Shown one piece after another: positions 56,413-63,290 of a stretch of DNA of 64,000 nucleotides. Location of the stretch: assembly GCF_030689645.1 (NCBI RefSeq), contig NZ_JAUYFU010000100.1, forward strand, positions 26,340-90,339. The letters are read 5' to 3'. Position numbers and translations under genes: made by a program. Each line of letters opens with the position of its first letter. Position 1 is the first letter of the stretch. The notes beneath the pieces were generated by a model, which made no database searches, was not told the DNA's origin, and was given only the letters and a program-made list of their open reading frames with translations. The DNA is from Humidesulfovibrio sp. (GTDB lineage Bacteria > Desulfobacterota > Desulfovibrionia > Desulfovibrionales > Desulfovibrionaceae).

Positions 56413-57516
56413 ATGACGCATACCGCTCAGAATCTTGGGGATCAGCTGCATATCACCGCGCGGGAGATAGCCCGGCGCAAGGAGCTGTTCGGCATCACCC
56501 CCGAAACAGAGGCCCTCATGCGGCAGGCCGGGCCAACCATCGCCCAGCAGGAGCAGGAGATCGTCGAGGAGTTCTACGCCAATCAGGTGGCCACGCCGGA
56601 GATCGACCGCCTCATCGGCGATTCCGAGTCCCTTGGCCGGTTGAAGCACCACCTTGGGCGCTATCTGCGCACCTTGTTCAGCGGCATATACGACGACATC
56701 TACGTGCTTTCGCGCCTGCGTGTGGGCATGGTGCACAACCGCATCGGCGTGCCGCCGAAGCTCTACGTCTCTTCCATGCGCACCCTTTTGGACATCCTGC
56801 GAAGCCGTCTTACCGGTTCGCGCATGGAAGGCCAATGCGGGCTGTGCTCAAACCTGAGCGCCAGTCTGGAGCGGTTTTTACTTTTTGACCTGTCGCTGGT
56901 GTTCGACACCTACATCCACTCACTGCTGGGCGAGGTGGAGCGCAGCAAACAGGAATTGGAGCAGTATGCTCAGAGCCTGGAGGCCGAGGTGGCGCGCCGG
57001 ACCACGCAGTTGGCGGAGCTGGCCCTGAATGACCCCCTCACCGGCCTGCCCAACCGGCGGGCCATGTTTGAAGGCCTGCGCCGCGAAATGGCTCATGCTG
57101 TCCGCTCCAGTGTTCCGTTGAGCCTCTTGTGCCTTGATCTGGACGGCTTCAAGGCGGTTAACGACACCTTGGGGCACGAGGAGGGCGACCGCGTGCTGCT
57201 GCTGGTGGCCCAGGCCATGCGCAAAACCTTGCGCGCAGAAGATCTGCCCGTGCGCATGGGCGGCGATGAGTTCGCCGCAGTGTTGCCTGGCGCCAGTCTC
57301 GACACCGCCCGGGAAGTGGCGCAGCGCCTGTTCCAGACCTTTGACGCTTTGCCTGGAACGCACCGCATCACCATGAGCGTGGGCATTGCCACCCTGAGTC
57401 TGGACGCTCCACAGGATCCGGAATTGCTGCTGCGCCAGGCCGACGCGAGCAGCTACAAGGCCAAGAAGATCCCCGGGCATGCCGTAGTGGCCGAAAGTGC
57501 GGTGCCTGAATCCTAG
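56413..57516 (+). CDS. Globin-coupled diguanylate cyclase
   Basis: 367 aa. The N-terminal protoglobin domain (about 15-160) has the proximal heme histidine His108 in RVGMVHNRIGVPPKLY. A coiled linker (about 180-208) leads to a GGDEF domain (about 210-360): DPLTGLPNRRAMF, LLCLDLDGFKAVNDTLGHEEG, and an intact GGDEF at 283-287. RAED, 5 residues before it, is a complete inhibitory I-site. It should make cyclic-di-GMP in response to O2 or another heme ligand, as DosC and HemDGC do. It ends the three-gene run. Confidence 0.93.
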   Translation: MTHTAQNLGDQLHITAREIARRKELFGITPETEALMRQAGPTIAQQEQEIVEEFYANQVATPEIDRLIGDSESLGRLKHHLGRYLRTLFSGIYDDIYVLSRLRVGMVHNRIGVPPKLYVSSMRTLLDILRSRLTGSRMEGQCGLCSNLSASLERFLLFDLSLVFDTYIHSLLGEVERSKQELEQYAQSLEAEVARRTTQLAELALNDPLTGLPNRRAMFEGLRREMAHAVRSSVPLSLLCLDLDGFKAVNDTLGHEEGDRVLLLVAQAMRKTLRAEDLPVRMGGDEFAAVLPGASLDTAREVAQRLFQTFDALPGTHRITMSVGIATLSLDAPQDPELLLRQADASSYKAKKIPGHAVVAESAVPES

Positions 57517-57520
57517 CCCC

Positions 57521-57558
57521 TGCACATACTGGTTGCACTTCTGTGCACCGCGGTGCAC
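57521..57558. promoter_or_regulatory. Array of TGCAC/GTGCA half-sites, putative enhancer-binding sites
   Basis: Half-sites at 57521-57525, 57534-57538, 57543-57548 and 57553-57558. The last two form a perfect 16-bp palindrome, GTGCACCGCGGTGCAC. They lie about 105-140 nt upstream of the predicted sigma54 start, the normal position for activator sites. A further palindrome, AAGCAC-N5-GTGCTT, is at 57605-57621. Confidence 0.65.
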
Positions 57559-57634
57559 ATGCTGAGCCTTTAGACTAGGCTGTGTTTGCCAGGCATTGTG
57601 GTGTAAGCACATGTTGTGCTTGAACAATGAGTTG

Positions 57635-57651
57635 TTGGCACGACACGTGCT
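57635..57651 (+). promoter_or_regulatory. Sigma54 promoter
   Basis: TTGGCACGACACGTGCT matches TTGGCACG-N4-TTGC(A/T) at every position but one. GG and GC are 10 nt apart. Expected start is about 57662. Confidence 0.8.
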
Positions 57652-57661
57652 CATGTACATG

Positions 57662-57806
57662 CAGATTGCGCGACGCGGGCTCGGGAGACGAACAACCAAA
57701 CCCACCCACCCCATCCCCACCCCTTTTCCGGGCCAGCGAACGCACCATCTGGACTCCTTCCCCCTCCTCCCGAAAAAGGGCCGCTGCAACCGGCCCTTTT
57801 TCCTTT
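57662..57806 (+). ncRNA. Candidate sigma54-dependent small RNA
   Basis: An RNA of about 145 nt is defined by the sigma54 promoter and the intrinsic terminator at 57773-57811. No gene with a ribosome site lies inside it. The predicted transcript is poor in G between about 57690 and 57772 and holds two C-rich stretches: CCCACCCACCCCATCCCC around 57701 and CCTTCCCCCTCCTCCC at 57756-57771. The latter is complementary to Shine-Dalgarno sequences. The layout resembles sRNAs that pair through C-rich loops with ribosome sites of target mRNAs. Alternatively, it is the attenuated leader of the phage-like genes downstream. Confidence 0.5.
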
Positions 57807-57811
57807 TCTGC
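57773..57811 (+). terminator. Intrinsic terminator
   Basis: AAAAAGGGCCG (57773-57783) pairs with CGGCCCTTTTT (57791-57801) around a short loop, followed by CCTTTT. It lies 150 nt before the phage-like genes. Confidence 0.85.
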
Positions 57812-57954
57812 GGCTGCTGAAAATCCTGTCAAGACGCCATTCTTGTCCTTTTCCCAGCCAATTATATGCCAAAAAAGTCCAGCCCCGCATTGCCGGACTA
57901 TACTTCCGGCAATGGACCGGGCAACCCGCCTGGTCTCAAGCAAAGGAGGCATAC

Positions 57955-58308
57955 ATGGGCGGAGGCGGCGGGTTCAATCCCATCTCCATCATCGGCAACA
58001 TGATCTTCGGGTCAGTGCTTGGCTCCCTGGCTGGCGGCGCGGAATCACAACGCGCCAGGGACGCTGGCGCGGACACCGCCGGAGCCGCAGCGGAATTGCA
58101 GGCGGCAGAGGCGCGTCGGCAGGCGGACCGCAAGAAGGCTGAAGCAGCGCTCCTGGCCAAGGCACGGCAGGCAGACCGCGCCAATCGAGCGAATCAGGGC
58201 GGGCAACACGGCATGTCCAGCCAGACGAGCCACGCGGAGACACTGGGTGGTGCGGCGGGTTCGCCAGCCGTGGGCGAAAGCCAGCTCAAGGCGAGGTTGG
58301 GACAATGA
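57955..58308 (+). CDS. Small Gly-rich protein at the head of a podovirus-like module
   Basis: 117 aa. AAGGAGG lies upstream of the ATG. It has a Gly run and a hydrophobic stretch (NPISIIGNMIFGSVLGSLAGG) followed by an Ala/Arg/Gln-rich helix (about 40-80). Its stop overlaps the connector gene by 4 nt. Small Gly-rich proteins with a short hydrophobic segment are common beside podoviral head-tail connector genes; it could be an internal virion or scaffold-type protein, but I cannot assign it by homology. Confidence 0.65.
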   Translation: MGGGGGFNPISIIGNMIFGSVLGSLAGGAESQRARDAGADTAGAAAELQAAEARRQADRKKAEAALLAKARQADRANRANQGGQHGMSSQTSHAETLGGAAGSPAVGESQLKARLGQ

Positions 58309-59885
58309 GCGCCCAACACAACGCGTGCATGTCGGCGCAGGAAGGCGGCAAACGTCTCGACACTGACAATGACTCCCGCCAGAAGGCGCAGGCCGTGCTG
58401 GACCGTTTGGCCGCCCTGCGCGCAGCGCGCGACCACTGGACCCCTGCCTGGCGCGAACTCGCGGCGCAGATCATGCCGCGCAAGGGCGGGCAGGCTTACG
58501 GGCTGTCCCAGGGTGCACGGCCAGGTGACGAGGCCGTATTCGACTCGACCCCTGCCCATTCCCTGGAGCTTTTGGCGTCGGGCCTTGGCGGGCTTTTGAC
58601 GAACCCGGCTTTGCCCTGGTTCGACCTGCGCCTGCACAAAGGATCGCCGGACAGCGATGAGGTGCGCGCCTTTCTTGGACACTGCCGGGAGCGCCTGCTG
58701 GCCCTGTTCAACACCGAGGCCACGGGCTTTCAGGCTTGCGTACACGAGCTCTATCTGGACCTCTGCCTTTTCGGCACAGCCGTGCTCTATGTGGAGCCGG
58801 ACCCGGATTCCCTTGTCCGCTTCAGCGCGCGGCCACTTTCAGAGGTCCATCTGGCGGAGGACGCGCGGGGCATGGTGGACACAGTAATCCGCACGTATTC
58901 GCTCACTGCGCGCCAAGCCCTGCAGCAGTGGGGCAGGGCCTGCTCGCTTGATGTGCAAAAGCTTGCTCTTGAAAGCCCGGAAGCGCGGGTGAATATTGTG
59001 CATGCCGCGTTCCCCCGTTTGGATCGCGATCCTGGCAGCCCAGGCAGCATCCACTTCCCCTTTGCCTGCTTCTTTATTGAGCAGGACAGCGGCGTGGTGC
59101 TGGAGGAGTCCGGCTACCACGAGCTGCCTTACATGTGCCCGCGCTGGGCCAAGGTGTCTGGCGAGGCCTATGGCCGCGGCCCGGCCCTGACGGCGCTTTC
59201 AGACGTGCGCGTGTTGAATGCCATGAGCCGCACGGCCCTCATGGCTGCTGAGAAGATGTCCGATCCGCCGCTCATGGTGCCGGACGATGGGTTCCTTGGC
59301 CCCATCCACTCCGGCCCGGGCGGCCTGTCCTACTACCGCGCGGGCTCCCAGGATCGCATCGAGGCTCTGCCAGTGCGCGTGGACCTGGGCTCCATCGAGG
59401 TTATGATCGAGCGCCGCAGGCAGAGCATCCGGCGCATCTTCCTGGCCGATCAGCTTGCCCCGGAGGCGGTCAACAGCACCGCAACCGAGGCCCTCATCCG
59501 CCAGGGCGAGAAGATGCGCATCCTGGGTCCGGTTCTGGGGCGTTTGCAGACTGAGTTCCTGGCACCGCTCATCGAGCGCGCCTTCAATATCTTGCTGCGT
59601 GAAGGCGAACTGCCGCCTTGGCCCAAGACCCTGCCCCAAGGCTCGTTGCGTGTGGACTACGCCACGCCCGTGGCTCAGGCGCAGCGCCAGGCCGAGGCGG
59701 AGAATCTGGCTCAGGCCGTGCGCTACCTGCAACCACTGCTTGCAGGGGGCGATCCCTTCCGCATCCTGGACAACTTCGAGCCTGACGCCATGGCCCGCCA
59801 TGCGGCCACGTTGTTCGGACTTCCGCCGGAATACCTGCGGCCCAAGGAGACTGTCGAGGCCTTGCGGCTGGCGAGAAAGGAGTAA
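58305..59885 (+). CDS. Podovirus-type head-to-tail connector (portal) protein
   Basis: 526 aa, the normal size for T7 gp8-like connectors (about 500-560). WRELAAQIMPRKG, AVFDSTPAHSLELLASGLGG and LTNPALPWFDLRL at the N-terminus, YLDLCLFGTAVLYVEPD and GEAYGRGPALTALSDVRVLN in the middle, and AVNSTATEALIRQGEKMRIL with LGRLQTEFLAPLIERAFNIL at the C-terminus are typical of the head-tail connector family. The protein forms the dodecameric vertex through which DNA is packaged. The gene is intact, but no terminase, capsid, protease or polymerase gene is present on either side. Confidence 0.88.
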   Translation: MSAQHNACMSAQEGGKRLDTDNDSRQKAQAVLDRLAALRAARDHWTPAWRELAAQIMPRKGGQAYGLSQGARPGDEAVFDSTPAHSLELLASGLGGLLTNPALPWFDLRLHKGSPDSDEVRAFLGHCRERLLALFNTEATGFQACVHELYLDLCLFGTAVLYVEPDPDSLVRFSARPLSEVHLAEDARGMVDTVIRTYSLTARQALQQWGRACSLDVQKLALESPEARVNIVHAAFPRLDRDPGSPGSIHFPFACFFIEQDSGVVLEESGYHELPYMCPRWAKVSGEAYGRGPALTALSDVRVLNAMSRTALMAAEKMSDPPLMVPDDGFLGPIHSGPGGLSYYRAGSQDRIEALPVRVDLGSIEVMIERRRQSIRRIFLADQLAPEAVNSTATEALIRQGEKMRILGPVLGRLQTEFLAPLIERAFNILLREGELPPWPKTLPQGSLRVDYATPVAQAQRQAEAENLAQAVRYLQPLLAGGDPFRILDNFEPDAMARHAATLFGLPPEYLRPKETVEALRLARKE

Positions 59886-59931
59886 AGGCAAGGAGCGGCC
59901 TCTGGCTATGAGTCTCAAAACCTAAGGGAGT

Positions 59932-59979
59932 CCAGAGGGCGAATGCCCTCTGGCGGGGTCCAAGGGGCGGCGCCCCTTG
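59932..59979. repeat. GC-rich hairpin repeat (copy C) inside the phage-like module
   Basis: Stems CCAGAGGGC/GCCCTCTGG (59932-59953) and CAAGGGGC/GCCCCTTG (59961-59979). The unit GGGGTCCAAGGGGCGGCGCC resembles GGGGTCTGGGGCGGCGCC in copy A. It separates the connector and tail genes. Confidence 0.78.
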
Positions 59980-60023
59980 ATTCTCCCTCCTTCAGCCACT
60001 CAAAACAACAGAAGGAAAACAGC

Positions 60024-60605
60024 ATGGCCACAAGTGTCATCGAGATCTGCAACAACGCCCTCACGGATCTGGGCGAGGAGGCCATCGCCTCCCTCGCCGA
60101 CAACACCAAGGCCGCGCGGTTGTGCAACCAGCGCTGGCCTGCCGTGCGCGACGCCGTGCTGCGCGCGCACCCCTGGAATTGCGCCAGCGCCCAGGCTGAA
60201 CTGGCCGCCAGCGCCGCGTCTGCTGGTTGGAAATACCAGGCCGGGTACCCGCTGCCAGCGGACTGTCTGCGCGTGCTTTCGGTCAGTGTTGGCGGGACGG
60301 ATCTGGAAGCCTGGGAGGTGCAGGCCGGGGTCATTCTGTGTAACGAGCCCGGCCCCTTGCAGGTGCTTTACATCCGTCGCATCGACGACCCGCGCCTGTA
60401 CGACCCGTTGCTGTGCGAGGTGCTTACCGCACGGCTTTCGGCAACACTGGCCTATCCCATCACCGCGTCAACGTCCCTGGCGCAGTCCTTTTGGGCCGGC
60501 TATGCGGACAAGCTGCGTGAAGCTCGCGGCGTGGATGCGCGTGAAGCCTCGCCTGTGGGCGCTCCGGCGCCGACATCCTGGCTGGCCGCCAAACTGGGAA
60601 GGTAG
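60024..60605 (+). CDS. Podovirus tail tubular protein A-like (gatekeeper) protein
   Basis: 193 aa from the ATG at 60024 with GAAGGAAAAC upstream. VIEICNNALTDLGEEAIASL, then RLCNQRWPAVRDAVLRAHPW, is the N-terminal signature of T7 gp11-like and P22 gp4-like head completion/tail tube proteins. The C-terminus keeps LLCEVLTARLSATLAYPITA and FWAGYADKLREARGVDA. The size equals that of T7 gp11 (196 aa). It should bind the underside of the connector encoded just upstream. No gp12-like nozzle or tail fibre gene follows. Confidence 0.86.
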   Translation: MATSVIEICNNALTDLGEEAIASLADNTKAARLCNQRWPAVRDAVLRAHPWNCASAQAELAASAASAGWKYQAGYPLPADCLRVLSVSVGGTDLEAWEVQAGVILCNEPGPLQVLYIRRIDDPRLYDPLLCEVLTARLSATLAYPITASTSLAQSFWAGYADKLREARGVDAREASPVGAPAPTSWLAAKLGR

Positions 60606-60608
60606 TGG

Positions 60609-60627
60609 AGGGGGGATCATCCCCCCT
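60609..60627. terminator. Hairpin between convergent genes
   Basis: AGGGGGGA/TCCCCCCT with a 3-nt loop; no T run. It lies between the tail gene and the convergent MacB-like gene. Confidence 0.5.
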
Positions 60628-60652
60628 GGAAAAATCGGTCTCTGCTCTCCCC

Positions 60653-61891
60653 CTACGCATCCCCCCGCAACGCGGCGATGGGATCGAGCTGTGCCGCTGC
60701 ACGTGCTGGCTTGATGCCGAACACGAGACCAATCAACAGTGCGCTGCCGAGAGACAGAAAAAACACCTTCCAGGAGAAAAGGATCTGCAGCATGCCCAGC
60801 CGAGTGAGCAGCTGGCCGAGGCCCAGGCCGAGGCCGAGGCCCACCAGCCCGCCGATGGCCGTAAGCACTGCGGCCTCCAGCAGGAATTGCGTGAGGATGG
60901 CGTTTTGCGTGGCTCCCAGGGCCTTTTTCAGCCCGATCTCGCGGCTGCGCTCGCTGACGCTGATGGAGAAGAGGTTGGCGAGGACGAAGCCGCCCACGGA
61001 CATGGACGCGGCTGCGGTGACGCCCAAAAAGGCCACAAGTCCGCCCTTGAAGGCGGACAGGAATTTCAGGATCTCGTCGGCGGTGATGATGGAGAAGTCG
61101 TCGTCCTGGGTGGGCGTGAGGTTGTGGCTCATGCGCAGGAAGGCGCGCAGGTTCTCCACATGGGTGCTCATGTGCTGCGGTTCCAGGAACTTGATGCGCA
61201 TGGCCCGGTAGTATTTGCGGTCCAGGTTGAAGCGGCTGGTGAGGGTGCTGATGGGGATGATGATGCGGTCGTCCACGTCTCCGCCGCCGCCCGAGGCCCC
61301 GCGGTACTTGAGCCGCCCAACGACCTGCACCTGGAACTTGCCCACCTGGAAGGTGCGACCCACGGGGGATTCTTCTCCGAAGAGCTCGCGGGCGGGCTTG
61401 TCGCCGATGAGGGCCACGCGCGCGCCCAGGCGCACATCTTCCTCGGAGAGGTCGCGGCCTTCCACCAACGGCCAGTTCCAGGCCTGGGCGTAGTTTTCCG
61501 TGGCCCCGATGACCAGGCTGCCGGGCAGGTTCCTGTCCTGGTAGCGCATAGGCACTTCCGGCTTGGCGCGCATGGGCACCACCATGGACACGCCAGGCAG
61601 GGACTGGCTGATGGTGCGGATGTCGTCCTGGGTCAGGGTGTTGTTGCGGGCGCCAACGGCCTGTTTTTTGAAGTTGCCTCCAAAGACCAGGGCCGCGTCA
61701 GGCCCGAACCACTCCACCAGCTCCACGGCTTTGCGCTCGGCCCCGTCCACGGCGGTGACGATGAGCGTGAGCGAGGCAACGCCAAAGCCCACGCCCAGAA
61801 TCACGAAGAGCGAGCGCGCCTTGTAGGCCCAGACTGCCGCCAGGGCCATGCGGCGCAGCCGCGCCAGCAGGATCAGCCAGCCAGGCGTCAT
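60653..61891 (-). CDS. MacB-type ABC transporter permease
   Basis: 412 aa. TM1 is at about 24-45 (ARSLFVILGVGFGVASLTLI). The large periplasmic domain (about 50-270) carries LVIGATENYAQAWNWPLVEGR and RVALIGDKPARELFGEESPV, typical of the MacB periplasmic core. Three C-terminal TMs follow, with ISVSERSREIGLKKALGAT as the coupling helix and PARAAAQLDPIAALRGD at the end. The family acts in mechanotransmission (efflux or lipoprotein release) with a separate ATPase, which is not encoded in the window. The start overlaps the transaminase stop by 4 nt; the longer in-frame extension lies in that gene. Confidence 0.9.
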   Translation of the reverse strand: MTPGWLILLARLRRMALAAVWAYKARSLFVILGVGFGVASLTLIVTAVDGAERKAVELVEWFGPDAALVFGGNFKKQAVGARNNTLTQDDIRTISQSLPGVSMVVPMRAKPEVPMRYQDRNLPGSLVIGATENYAQAWNWPLVEGRDLSEEDVRLGARVALIGDKPARELFGEESPVGRTFQVGKFQVQVVGRLKYRGASGGGGDVDDRIIIPISTLTSRFNLDRKYYRAMRIKFLEPQHMSTHVENLRAFLRMSHNLTPTQDDDFSIITADEILKFLSAFKGGLVAFLGVTAAASMSVGGFVLANLFSISVSERSREIGLKKALGATQNAILTQFLLEAAVLTAIGGLVGLGLGLGLGQLLTRLGMLQILFSWKVFFLSLGSALLIGLVFGIKPARAAAQLDPIAALRGDA

Positions 61892-63105
61892 GCTCCCTTG
61901 CAGGCCGCTGCGCCGGGTCCACCCGCGTTGGCCTCGGCCATGCAGGTTCCCAGGCACGCGGCCAGGCGCTTGATGCCCTCGTCGATAGTTGCGGCGTCGG
62001 CGTTGGAGTAGTTGAGGCGCAGGGTGTTCTCGCCCGTGCCGTCCACAAAGAAGGCCGCGCCGGGCACGAAGGCCACCTTGCATTCCACGGCGCGCTTCAG
62101 GACATCCATGGCCGAAACGTTTTCGGGCAGGGTGACCCAGAGGAACATGCCGCCCTCGGGCTCGGTGACGTGGACGTTCTTGGGGAAGTGCTTGGCGATG
62201 GAGGCCTGCATGGTCCGGCACTGGTTGCCGTACAGCTCGCGGATGCGCTCCACATGGGCCTCGAAGTCGTTGTCGGCCAGGAACTGGTGCACGATCATCT
62301 GGTCCAGGGAGCCGGTGTGCAGGTCGGCCGCCTGCTTGGCGATGATCAGCCGCTCCATGATCTCACCCTTGGCCACGATCCAGCCCAGGCGGAAGCCGGG
62401 CGCGGCGACCTTGGAGAAGGTGCCGAGAAGCATGGAGTTCTCCGGGCGCTGCTTGTACACCGGAGGGAGCGCCTGGCCCTTGAAGCGCAGCTCGCCGTAC
62501 GGGTCGTCCTCAAGGAAGAATATTTTGTGCCGGGACAGGATCTCCGCGACCTTGGCGCGCTTCTCCTCGGAGTAGGACAGGCCCGAGGGGTTCTGGAAGC
62601 TCGTGACCGCGTAGAACAGCTTGGCTCCGGCCACGGCCTTCTCAAGGGCGTCCAGGTCCGGGCCGTCGTTTTCCAGGGGCACGGAGCGCCAGCTGGGACG
62701 GAAGAGGGTGAAGGCCTGGATCGCGCCCAGGTAGCCGGGCTTTTCCATGACGACGACATCGCCCGCGTTGATCACGACCTTGGCCACCAGGTCGAGGGCC
62801 TGCTGGGAGCCGGTGGTGATGAGGATGTCGCTCGGATCGACGTCCATGCCCATGCGGGTCTGGTAGCGCTTGGCGATCCACTGGCGCAGGGGCAGGTAGC
62901 CCTCGGTGGTGGAGTACTGTAGTGCGCTGGGGCCGGATTCGTACAGCACCTTGGCGGCTGCGGCGGCGATCTCTGGCACGGGGAACGAAGCCGGGTTGGG
63001 CAGGCCGCCGGCAAAGGAAATGACTGTGGGATCGGCAGTGACTTTGAGGATCTCGCGGATGAAGGATCGCTGGGCTTTGGCCACGCGGTCGGCGAACTGG
63101 GGCAT
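61888..63105 (-). CDS. PLP-dependent aminotransferase (2-aminoadipate/LysN-Aro8-like)
   Basis: 405 aa, fold type I. ISFAGGLPNPASFP, TTGSQQALDLVAKV, AVTSFQNPSGLSYSEEKRAK, FFLEDDPYGELRF and the PLP lysine in LLGTFSKVAAPGFRLGWI match the MocR/LysN/Aro8 subgroup. Likely substrates are 2-aminoadipate or aromatic/branched amino acids; specificity is inferred only. AAGGAG precedes the ATG. Its stop overlaps the permease start, an odd pairing of a metabolic enzyme with a MacB-like subunit. Confidence 0.92.
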   Translation of the reverse strand: MPQFADRVAKAQRSFIREILKVTADPTVISFAGGLPNPASFPVPEIAAAAAKVLYESGPSALQYSTTEGYLPLRQWIAKRYQTRMGMDVDPSDILITTGSQQALDLVAKVVINAGDVVVMEKPGYLGAIQAFTLFRPSWRSVPLENDGPDLDALEKAVAGAKLFYAVTSFQNPSGLSYSEEKRAKVAEILSRHKIFFLEDDPYGELRFKGQALPPVYKQRPENSMLLGTFSKVAAPGFRLGWIVAKGEIMERLIIAKQAADLHTGSLDQMIVHQFLADNDFEAHVERIRELYGNQCRTMQASIAKHFPKNVHVTEPEGGMFLWVTLPENVSAMDVLKRAVECKVAFVPGAAFFVDGTGENTLRLNYSNADAATIDEGIKRLAACLGTCMAEANAGGPGAAACKGA

Positions 63106-63290
63106 GGGGGGTCTCCTTGTAGTATATGCGCTGCAGAGAGAGTGTAGGCTTGAGTCCGCTTGATTTCAAGCCTTCCCGGCTTGACAACGGGCCTGCAAGC
63201 AGAGATTCTTTCCTGATGACCACTCCGCAGGCGCCCTGGGGGCGATCCGTGGAGCTGGCCGCCGCACAATCCGCTGAAGGAGCCCTCCCC

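Noticed and set aside
57627..58142. 171-codon frame across the putative sRNA and the terminator
   Set aside because: No Shine-Dalgarno sequence, Pro/Arg low complexity, and it reads through a strong intrinsic terminator.
63106..63290. TPP riboswitch upstream of thiM
   Set aside because: The conserved CTGAGA and ACCTGATC...GGATAATGCC-type elements are not present; only a simple hairpin is seen.
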